Part shown: positions 25,301 to 37,300 of the stretch, in pieces
How the letters are laid out: every line of letters starts with the position of its first letter
Numbering within the stretch: the first letter of the stretch is position 1
Assembly: GCF_964355755.1 (NCBI RefSeq)
Contig: NC_092678.1
Span: 8,526,922-8,590,921, forward strand
Source: Antedon mediterranea
Taxonomy: Eukaryota > Echinodermata > Crinoidea > Comatulida > Antedonidae
Direction of reading: 5' to 3'
DNA: 64,000 nucleotides
Program-made: the position numbers and the translations under genes
Notes under the pieces: model-generated
What the model saw: the letters and a program-made list of their open reading frames with translations, nothing else
What the model was told of the DNA's origin: nothing
The model's database searches: none

Positions 25301-28300
25301 CTATATAATTACTTCTTTCTAGGAATTCTCCGCCACGCCCAAGTTCACATATCACGATTAACTGAAAGTTTAACAAAACATCTATAAAGTAAAGACTCAA
25401 TAGTTACTACAATAGTTTCATTAAGATGATATGCCTGCCTCCTAATCTTATGTGTATATAAGTATACGCTTACCGAAAGTAGGCCTAAGCAACCAAAGTA
25501 ATACACTAGCATCCCACTGATGTGTCCATTAACCACCATTGTCTTGTACTAACTGACTGACCTTGGCCACAGAACACAGTGAGCTAATTTGCATAATAAT
25601 GCCACCTGTGAGCACTACTAACTAGCCAATCAGCAAAGAGTTACTCAAGTGGAACAATGAGCTAACTTGGCTTCATAGAGCCACACAATAAATAAAGTAC
25701 AGTAAATTAATAGTAAAACTTCTTAATTTGGCCTTTACACCGGCCCCTTAATTGTGAACCACAATTATCTATAACAAACTTGGCCAAATATATTCTTTTT
25801 CTTTAACAGAACAAATTAATTATTTAATTTAAAAGTTCTTTTTTCTTTAAGCATTTAGTTATCTGCCTCTAGAAGTAAGCACAACTTGTCAATTGGTCGC
25901 TGGAGTACTGTAGTTGCAGTTTTTACTTCGACCACTCTAACATATCCATTTCTGTCAGTCATTACTTTCAGCACCCTACCAAGTGCCCATGTGTTGCGGG
26001 GTGTGTTTTCCATCAACAAAACTATATCTCCAACAGCAAAGTTCCTTCTGGGATTTATCCATTTCCGGCGTACTTGTAACGTAGGCAAGTACTCTTTTGT
26101 CCACCTTTTCCAAAAGAGATCAGCTAGGTGTTGAACTTGACGCCAACGTCGACGTGGATAATTGTCATCTTTGCTAAAGATTCCAGGTTGTAAAACTTTA
26201 CCTTTGCTTAACAACAAATCATTTGGTGTTAATGCCTGCAGATCATTAGGGTCATCAGAAACAGTAGTAATGGGACGGCTATTTAGTGTTGCTTCAACCT
26301 TACAGAATAGTGTATGAAGACCCTCATCATCAAATCGATGCATTTGGTGATGCATTAGTGAGTACAATATTTTCCGTACCGAACGTATTAACCGTTCCCA
26401 AACACCGCCGAAATGAGAACCATGCGGTGGATTAAATTTCCAAGCTATACCTTTTTGACTCAAAGTATTTGTCAGTTTGGTTTGGTTCCACTTGCTGATT
26501 TCTTCCCGTAACTCTCTTTCAGCACCAACTAAATTTGTCCCGTTGTCGGACAGTATCATATTGGGTGTACCTCTTCTAGCAATAAAACGTCTTATTGCGT
26601 TAATGCATGAAGCGGTATCAAGCGAATGAGCAACTTCAAGATGCACTGCCCTACTGGTAAAGCAAGTGAATATTACCCCATATCGTTTTTGTACAGCACG
26701 TCCCCGTTTCACTTCCAGGGGTCCAAAATAATCCATTCCAATATTAGAAAATGGTGGCATATTTGGTTTAAGACGTTCTTCAGGTAAATCTGCCATCATT
26801 TGTTCGCCAGCCTTGCCCTGATACTTGCGACAGACTACACATTTTGACGTCAATCTCTTTATGGCTTCATTTGCTCCTAAGATCCAATATTTTTGTCTTA
26901 CTCGTGCAAGTATGGCATTTTTACCAAGATGTCCCGTCAATCTATGTGTCTCTTCTAGTAGCAAATTTGAGACAACATGTTTCTTCGGCAACAGGATCGG
27001 ATGTTTCATCTCGTATGGTATAGATGCTTGTTCCAGACGTCCTCCCACTCTCAGAATTCCATCTTTTATAAACGGATTCAATTTATAAATGGAACTAGAT
27101 TTCTTTAGTTTACCATGCAATTCACCTTCTTTTAGTGAGTTTAGCTCATCAGGAAACTGTTTGGTTTGTACGTAGCGAATTATCGCTTCTTCTGCTGTTT
27201 CCAGTATTTCAGGAGATATTGGATTACCGTTACATTGCAGCTTCTTGTTTTCAGCTTGGGTTTGAGTTTGATTATGGTTGTTATTTAATTTTCTCTTCTT
27301 CAGAGCCGCTTGTTCCCGTAATTTACATTTTAGCCTTAAAATCCAACCAACCGCTATCTTCAACCTCATCCATGTTGAATAACGAGAGAACAACCTTTTA
27401 ATTATTTCTGAGGACCCATTTACGATAACAGCATTTGCAGTCGTTTTCACTTCTGGGTCATTATCCAAAATAGGTTGAGGTTGTATATCATACTTAGGCC
27501 AGTTATCCTCCGATTTCCACAAGAAGTCTGGGCCTTTCAGCCACCGTTGATTTTGTAACAAATTTCGGAAATCGAGACCTCTTGAGGCATCATCAGCTGG
27601 ATTACATTTGGATTCCACATATCTCCACTGGCTGCTCTCCGATGATTCTCTGATTGTGTGAATTCGGTTCGCCACAAACGTATGGAAATGTGCAGATTCA
27701 TTAGATATCCATTTTAAAACTGACATGCTGTCCGTCCAAAATAAAACTTTATGCACCTGACAACTTAACTCATCCATAATAATTTTGTTAACACGAACAG
27801 CTAACATAGCGGCTGTCAGCTCCATGCGTGGCACTGTCACCTTCTTCAATGGTGCAACTCTGGATTTTCCAATAAGTAGAGAACAATGTATCTTTCCGTC
27901 AACATCTTCTAATCGGAGATAAGATACCATTCCATAACCTTGGTTACTAGCATCCGAGAAGTTGTGTATCTGACAAGACTTCACCTTTCCGAAAATAGAT
28001 GGTTTAAAGCATCTAGGGATAATCAATTTATCTAGATTTGTTAAATTGTTTAACCATTGCTGCCATCTTGCTAAGTCGTTACCAGTTAATTCTTGGTCCC
28101 ATTGAACATTATTTCTGCACATTTCTTGAAGGAGGATTTTAGCGGGTAAAATAAACGGTGCCGCAAATCCCAAAGGATCGTATACTGAGCTGATTATAGA
28201 AAGAACGTTTCTTCTAGTTGGTTGTCGACTTGGTACAACATTCTTAAATCCAAGAGTATCAGCGACTACTGACCATCTAATTCCTAGAGCTCGTTCTATC

Positions 28301-31300
28301 GAAAGTTTCTCATAATCTAATTCTATGTTTTCAAACTCTTTGGCTCGTTCAGCTGCTGGAACCGAAAGTAGTACTTCTCGCTTGTTGCTTACCCATTTCG
28401 ATAACTTGAAACCACCCATTTCACAAAGTGTGGTAAGCTGCTGAATAAGAGATACTGCTTGGTCACTTGAACTAACCGATTTGAGGCAATCGTCAACATC
28501 AAAGTTACCCAACACTGTATCGGCTACTATCGGATCGAATAAATTCTTGTTCCTCTGTGCAGTCAAACGCAGTGCAAAGTTGGCACACGAAGGCGATGAG
28601 ACAGCCCCAAACAAATGAACTGTCATTCTGTAGATAACTGGATCAATGCTTAGATTACCTTGCGGCCACCAATAAAACCGAAGAAAATCACATTCATCTT
28701 TGGGAACATGAACTTGGTAAAACATCGATACAATGTCTCCCATGATTGCAACATTCTCTTGTCGGAAACGCAATAAGACGCCAATGAGGTTGTTGGTTAG
28801 GTTTGGACCTTGAAGGAGAAGGTCGTTTAGTGATACCCCATGGTATTTACAAGTACAGTCGAAGACGACACGAACTTTGTCTGGTTTCTTGGGGTGATAC
28901 ACCCCATGATGCGGGATGTACCATACCTTCCTGTCAGCTCTAGCTAAATCCTTAATAGGGACAATTTCTGCATACCCATTTTGTATTATTTTAGACATGA
29001 AGTCGTTATAATCAGAATGTAGCTTGGAGTCTCTCCGGAGCCTCTTTTCTAAACCTTTTAGTCGACGTACAGCTACTTCAGAGTTATCGGGCAAGTTCAA
29101 GTCACTTCTGAAAGGTAAACTAATTTGATAGTGGCCATCTTTCAACCTACAGGATTTTTCCACTACCGCCATAAATCTTCTGTCCTCTTGAGACCATTCT
29201 TTCCTGTCGTCAATTGTACGTTCAGGAAAGTCATAATTAATGCATTCTCTTACTAACTTCTCTAGTTTTCTGTTGTCTTCAACTTCCTGTATCGCACTTA
29301 TAGTGGCTTTGTTCACTGCCAAGATATCTTCTTTACCAGACCTGGATCCATCGTTCCGAATTACGTTCCATGCTATCCAACCTAAAGCTGTCTGTGTCGC
29401 ATGTGGGCTCCCAGCTGGTCCGGTTCTAACTTGCCTTGGCGTGTATGCATCTGGAACATTATTTCCAATTAACAAACCAATGTCGGCGTTGACATGTGGA
29501 AGATGGACATCTGAAAAGTGTGGCCAATGCCGAACATCGCTGGCAGTAGGTATGTGATGGTGAGAAACTGGCATCCTATCTTTAGTATAAACTTTAGGTA
29601 ATTCTGTTATATTCAAACTATCAAGACTTAGGATTTCTAAACCTTCCACCACGTAGGTATACATTGTATGTGGTACACCCATTGTTTCGATTGTGATCTT
29701 CATTTTATGACCGGTCCCACACACTTCTTTCATCAGAGCACTGGAGCAGAAAGACACATTGCTACCAGGATCAAGAAATGCATATGTGACGACTTCCTTA
29801 ATACTATTTCTCATTCTCACTCTTACTGGAACAATTGCCATCGTACAGTCTCCATCACATTCTGTATTTTCTGTATCAGAACCATATACATCTGCAAAAC
29901 TTGAGCTACCGTCTATCTGTGTCTGTGTAGTAGTGGATTTGGTCTTTGAAGTGTCCGTGTTAGGAGCTACTGTCTTGGGAGCCTCCATATTATTAGCTAT
30001 TGTCTTTGAAATATCCACAGCGTTTCCTTCTCTGCCAGAAACATGCAAAACTGAAGGGTGATGCCCCTGACATTTCTTACAAACTGCCTTATTGCGACAA
30101 TGCTGTTTCATATGACCTGGTTTCAAGCAGCCAAAACACAAACCCTTGCTTCTCAGAAAATGTATGCGGCCCTGCAGGGTAAGTGTTTCAATCTTTCGGC
30201 AACCCATTAGTGAATGCGAGGTATTCATGCAGTACAGGCATCTTGTAGTTTGTGAATTTGCCTTATTACTGCTCAGAATAGAACCATCCAAGTTCTGCCC
30301 GTCTGAAAGGTTGGTTGCTGTGCTGACTCTCCCTCTACTCTTTGTCTGTGCCGGCCCCTGTACACCAAAGTCATCTCCACATAATGCAAGTTTACCATAA
30401 GTAGGGTCATTAGCCTTTTTTGCTTCGTTCTTCACAAACTGCACAAGAAGTTTAAACGCCACTGTCTGCTTGTTTTCTTTAGTTTTCTGCACTAAACTTC
30501 TCCATTTGTCATGAAGGGAGTAAGGAAGCCTCTTCACAATCTTCTTCATGTTTTCAGAGTACTCAAGAATTTTCATAGAATCAACGCATCTTACCGCATT
30601 TTCACATTCTACCAGAAATATTGAGAAGGCATCTAAAGCTTTAGGGTTACCATCTTTGATTACTGGCCAAGCTAGTGCCTTTCTAATAAAGGCATTTGCG
30701 ATTAATTCTGTATCTCCATATCGTTCCTCCAATTCATGTAAAGCTGCTTGGTACCCCAACTCGGCATCAAGATAACTAAAGCCATTTACAATCTTCTTTG
30801 CTTCTCCGTAGGTAAACTGCTCTAAGTAGTACAACCGCTCATCATCACTTTCCGTATTTCTCACAACTCTGGCTTGAAACTGTCGCATGAATTTTTTATA
30901 TTCCATGGGATCACCACCAAACTTCATCATTTCCGGTGTTGGCCTCTGAAGCTGTTTCACCAGTGCCTGAGGAAGATCTGTGGTAATAGTCGGCATTCCA
31001 TATGGATTAGTAATCTTCCCGTTTACATCAGGTACACGAACCTCATCACCATACACAGGTACCTTATCCTGAACATGTACTCGATGATCTTCGATATGTG
31101 CACACACATCAACATGTGTATGTGCATTAACTTTACCATCCAATGAACTTGCAAGTCTAGCTCTCGGAGCCCTATCAATATCAAGGCTATCACTGAATAC
31201 AGAACCTGCCTCACTATCAAACTTATCAAGCACTCTGCTTCTTGCTTCAAGGACGTCCACCTCTGTCTGTAGTCTCATCTCTTCTTCTTTCAATCTTAAA

Positions 31301-34300
31301 CTTAACTTCTGAAGTTCTAATTGGTGCACGTTTCTAAGAGATGCTGCCCTGGCTTTAAGTTCAGCTCTTTTCTGCTCACTTCGTAGCCTTTCCGACACAG
31401 CCAAACTATGCTGAGACGACCTTCTTGACACAATAGATCCAGGTGGATTGGGTCTCTTACTGGAAGCTATTCCAAACCATTCTTCCATTGAAGCCTTAAA
31501 ATTGCCAAGCCAATTGCTTCTTTCATCATACCATTTAATTCTATAACTAACACGTTCCTCGTCAGACAACAGAGCATAATATTCATCATGCCTTTGGAGA
31601 AATTCTTCATACATGCCCATCCATGCCTTATATTCATTTCTCATTACTTCCAAATCAGGATTACTCCCCTTCACATACTGAATACGTTCAGATTTTTCTT
31701 TAACGGCCTTAAAACTGTAATGAATATTTCTCAACTTTAAATCCTTATTATATTCAAGACCTTTCTCAGTGGGCACTCTACGCCTTCTTGTACTATCACC
31801 AATTAATCCTGCTGTACTCATTCTCAGCCTTTTCGTTAATGCTTATTCAGAACAAAATACACAAGTTCTGCCAATTGTTGCATCCACATGAGTACTGTAT
31901 TTATTTGACATAGGCTTGCTAATGCGTGACGATAATCTAACGTGACGGTTACAATGTTCCTATATAATTACTTCTTTCTAGGAATTCTCCGCCACGCCCA
32001 AGTTCACATATCACGATTAACTGAAAGTTTAACAAAACATCTATAAAGTAAAGACTCAATAGTTACTACAATAGTTTCATTAAGATGATATGCCTGCCTC
32101 CTAATCTTATGTGTATATAAGTATACGCTTACCGAAAGTAGGCCTAAGCAACCAAAGTAATACACTAGCATCCCACTGATGTGTCCATTAACCACCATTG
32201 TCTTGTACTAACTGACTGACCTTGGCCACAGAACACAGTGAGCTAATTTGCATAATAATGCCACCTGTGAGCACTACTAACTAGCCAATCAGCAAAGAGT
32301 TACTCAAGTGGAACAATGAGCTAACTTGGCTTCATAGAGCCACACAATAAATAAAGTACAGTAAATTAATAGTAAAACTTCTTAATTTGGCCTTTACAAT
32401 ACATGTAGAATACGTGCGTATGCGCTGCATTAAATTTTAATTACTCACAATACAAGCATCGGTGGCGTACCATACAATTCGACTTTTTAATCCGGCGGCC
32501 GAGATTGTCGGCGGCCGAGATGGATCTAACCCCCTATACCTACAGTATTCAATATTTTTGTTTTTTTATTAATTTTTTGAGCAGGTATGTGAAGAGATTG
32601 GGTATTTGAATGAAGTCATTACACAACCCCCCCCCCCCCCCAAAGGATCGCCAAAATTTTATTTTTAGTAACACAAAATAAAACTACTACACAACAGTAG
32701 GCAACCACATGACAATTTTCACCAGAATTTTAAGACATATTTCGTATAATTCTTTTAATCATTATCTTTATAGTGATCGAGCAGTTGCCTATGGATTTGC
32801 GTGAAAGATTTACAGAAATTCGAGAGATGGATTTACAAGTACAAAGTAAACAAAATTGTTTAAACAAAATTAATTAACATACAGTATGTTATGTGTCTGT
32901 ATGTGTATTGTAGTTTTTATCTTGAAGTCTACTGTAATTTTTTACCAACAAGCCCCACTTTTCTAAATACTCAGTATAACATATGCATTAGGTAGGTATT
33001 ACTGTAGGATAACACCAAAATACAGTGATCCCTTTTCTTTGGCACAATTTCACTGCGGAAAAACAATAACAAATGTTAATGTAGATAAACTACATTCAAT
33101 TAGACCTATTGTACCAGTGACCCAAATTGAACTGGTCCAGTTTGTGCAATGCAAATTCAATTTAAGCTCAACTGTAAATTTTATCCATTTTCACCAAATA
33201 GTAAATACTCATTTTTTTTTAAAAACAGAAACGGACTAATTTGTGTAGTTTACTTAAATTTTAGATTCAGTGGACAACTTAGGAGCAAGAGTGAAAACAT
33301 TTTTTGATAGCTGCCGTAAGGATAAAGTCGAGAAGAAGGAGCAACAGTACAATGGTATTCGAAAGGTAAATATTGTATAGCTTGGTGGCCTGTACATCAT
33401 GAAAACACGTTTTCCATGACTGTGTCTGTCAAACCGCAGCATAGTTGTCTTTCGCTTTCATGACGCGACAAGTGACTACAGAACTGAAATCGGAAAATTC
33501 TTCTGCATGTGAGCATGCCTAGAATGACTTATTTTCTACAAACATTTTTTTAATCAAAACTACATACAGTAAATTAATGAATTAATTAGTTTTTGGTTCT
33601 GACTTTCATACTTAATATTACCCATTAACAAGATAACTAGAGAGGCTGCTTCTCAAAAAGAAGATTAATAGGTTTTAATTTTGTGTGTTAATATTCTGCT
33701 CAAGTGTGAGAAGATGATTAGAAGTTTTGCGACATAATTGTTATATGAATGTGTATAAATATTTTAATTGAGGACAAAATAAAGTAAGATCTGAAGTGTA
33801 AACATCAAAACTAACAAAAAGTAATTGAGATTTTATTTAACAATCAATATTATTATACTTAATGAATATTTATGGTGAAATCGGGCAAATAACTTCATTA
33901 GGAGAAAGATGAAAGTTTATTTTCACCAAGCAAAGCAAAATAAAGATAGATCATTTAATCTTTCACCAAATTAAATTTTTTGTTCCATTGCATGAATATA
34001 CAACATTCATTATTTAATATTTTTATATCGCCTACTTTTAATGAGAGGTTAGGCCAACGAGATGGTAGCAATTTATTTTTTTTTATTATTTTAATTATAG
34101 CCATGCATTCCTGTTGCTGACTGTGCAATAACACAATAATAATAATCCATGTCAGAGTTTGATAGCAACAGTCTATTAAACCCCATGTGACCCACAATCA
34201 TCCAATCAAATGACAATACATCTAAAAATTATGATTATTTGTATATTTTTGCATGTTCATTTTCTACAGGATTATTATAAAACTTTAGAAGATGCTAATG

Positions 34301-37300
34301 AGAAAGTTCAAATGACCAATCAGATCTATGAACAAGTCGACAGACATTTACGAAAATTAGACCAAGAACTTGCTAAATTTAAAATGGAATTAGAAGCAGA
34401 CAATGCAGGAATCACGGAAATCCTAGAAAGAAGTACGTTAAGTGGGTTTGATCAGTTCTAACTTTCATTTGTGACTACCGTATATTAAGGATTGAGATTA
34501 CATTTTTGTCAACATACATAATATTGAGAATGATGAGAATTACAAAGATGAAAAGGGCCTTAATAATTGTTATCCTGGATTTATCTAAGCGCTGTACAGT
34601 AGGTACATATTATTACCCCAGTTATTTTGGATAAAACGTGTATGGAAATATACTCCCATAATGCAGTAGTAATCGGTCCAAAGTTGTGTCTTGACTTTAC
34701 CCGGTACCTATTGTACACTTGAGTAAAGTAAAGTTTCTTGCCGAAGGGTAAACATTCAACTTTTATTGCCAAAAAAAGAAATATGTATATATATATAAAT
34801 ATATATTTAAAAAAAAAAAGAAATAAATTACAGCATGGCAATAGGAGGTTAAAAAAATAGGGTACAAGCAATGCGGCAAGCATCGGATTCAGACCCACTA
34901 TCCCAACGCCCTTAATGATGAATTTATTATACAAAGTTTTTAATATATTAATTTTATTAACAATTTTATTTAAATGTTCTATTTAAAATTTTTTTATCAA
35001 TAGCAGAATCATGAATTTTTTTAAAATGCTTCCATCATTTTTTATTTATACTATACAGGATCATTAGACCTTGATAAACCTATTCCTGGTTCGGGACAAC
35101 ATATTGTTAGTCGAGGAGAAAGTAAGCTAAATTTTTCTTTTTTTAGATCAGAGATTCAACATTATTATATATATCTATTGATATATTGATACTAATACCA
35201 AGGCTGACAATGTATTTATTTGTAATATTCTATTATGGACCTTTTGTTTTTACAATGCAGGGCTCGATTTAGTGCTAGCCCGGCGTACAATGGCTAGTAA
35301 AAACAGCTCCGGGCTACCTAAAGTATCTTCCTTTAAGCCCGGATGGCTAGTAGGTTGTGGGAACTCGAAATTGGGACGAAATGACCTCATAAAAATAACT
35401 CCAGCATAAAAGACATATATGTCTTGGCAACATCATAAAAAAAAACCACTCGCGCGCTGCTGCTGTGGCCATAACAAGTGATGATGTAGGCGGAGCCTCT
35501 CATAATCAAACAAATTTCCCGAATTTTGATTGGCCATTTATGTTTTTGTCACCCAGGTTATTGTGAGTAGGCGGAGCTTCATTATCAGGTCAAACATGTC
35601 ACAAAAATATGACCATAAATAACGAACTGTGATTGGCCAAATGTAGTAGAATTTTGCCAATGTTAAAAATAACTTGTCTAGTCTTGTCATCAGGCCTGGT
35701 TGTCACAGATCAAAGCTAGGGATATTTTGTAGGGCTGGGTGGCTGGCTCTATCCCTGTAGGTAGGCCATGGAGGCCATATTTTATAATATGCGTAGGAGG
35801 CCTAGATAGAATCAAAAGCCATCGTTTGGCATCGTGATGGCTGCTCAGCAGCAGCTAGGCCTAGCTAGATACTACCTAGGCCTAGGCCTATAGTACCATT
35901 TTGGTACAGTAGGCCAGGTGCTCCAACCAATGCGATCTAGTAGGTAGGTCTATCCTAGCTACCCTACTATAATAATAGGCTCTAGGCCTAGGCCTCTAGC
36001 CTAAGGTAGACAGAATCTAATTAGTTTTCTTGGCTAGGTTGAAGCCCAACAACAAAAAGACCTCAATAAATCGATTCTGTGAATATGTTGAGCATGAAAT
36101 AGACTATGCTTCGCAACGCAAAGTTAATTTTTATAATGTGAACCGGAATGTGAACAATAAAGAAATACAATTTTGTGTAATTTTTCATGCAATTATAGTT
36201 TAATACAGTTTGTATGTAAATGTGTAGCAATTCTCGAGCGTTTAGATTAGTACGCCCTCTATTGTACAAAATGCCTGAATTCATTTATATGGCGGCCCTG
36301 CTATCACGGTGCGATAATAAGAGTGGGCTAGTAAAATAAATTATGGGCTAGTGAAATCTACAGTGAACTAGCCCAGTGGGCTAGCAACATGAAAAAGATA
36401 AATCGAGCCCTGCAATGTAACGCAACTACACGGAGGTTGAGTCTAAAAGTCATTCTGGTCATGCTTAGAACATACTGTGTGTAGACTCAATAACTAGATA
36501 GTGGTAATAGCATAGCATACTTATGTACAGTGGAACCTTAGTTTTACATACCCTGATTTTACGTTCCCTGGATTTTACGTACGCCTAAAATAACCGATTC
36601 ATCATTTTCTTACATTGAGGGCGCAATTTAACAACATCAAATCATACATTCCCCCTACAGCAGCGACTGTTTTTATTGATGGAAAATACAAGAACATTGA
36701 TATTTTAATTTACACTTTATTTAAACATCGCACAGCCTGTATATACAGTACTGTACTTTTTTAGTTAGGTCTCACATCTTGCTAGCCTGGCCAGGCCTAG
36801 CTATTGACAACCTGCATGCTGTACAGTAAAGTAGGCAAACACGGTAGCCTACAGTAGCTACGATCTCTACGTATTTGGGGTTAATTTAAGGTCAACCTTG
36901 ATTTTACGAATTCTGTGTTTTACGTACGCCTAAAGGTTCTACTGTACTGTATTATATCGTTTGAGTTGTAGTTATGCACTTGTTACTTGATACAGTAATT
37001 TTATAATACATTTAATTTATAATTAATAACAAACAATAAAAAATATCAAACGGCAAAAGCGCCAGACAAATGCGCTACACACCAAATTTCCATTTCTTAA
37101 CATTTCCAGTTATTAACTTGTACTGATAATTCCTATAAATTGTTTTAATTCTAGAACGAAAACACCACACAACAGAAAACCATTCAGAAAAGAAGATGCA
37201 TACACAAGAGAAGTTGGCCTTGACATCTGTTGAAAATACTTCAAGCACCTTATCCAGCGGTCATTCCAGTAGCAGCAACAGCAGCAGTGTCAAGAGTGAG

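Larger units (their letters stand above)
25181..32398 (-). mobile_element. Full-length BEL/Pao LTR retrotransposon, antisense in ING3 intron 1
   Basis: A 7,218-bp element: 559-bp LTRs at 31840-32398 (5' LTR) and 25181-25739 (3' LTR) around one open polyprotein frame. The LTRs begin TGTAAAGG and end AATAAGCA (TG...CA) on the element strand, are offset by exactly 6,659 bp, and show no difference that I can find by eye, which points to a recent insertion. Only 18 nt separate the 5' LTR from the polyprotein ATG, and I see no ordinary TGG-starting primer-binding site there. A purine run AAGGGGCCGG (25740-25749) directly precedes the 3' LTR and fits a polypurine tract. The flanking bases (TAGTA left, ATACA right) do not match, so I see no target-site duplication. 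Confidence 0.93.

Noticed and set aside
32004-32198. 64-codon sense frame in each BEL LTR
   Set aside because: Identical in both LTRs only because the LTRs are identical; it lies over promoter/R-U5 sequence and resembles no known LTR protein.
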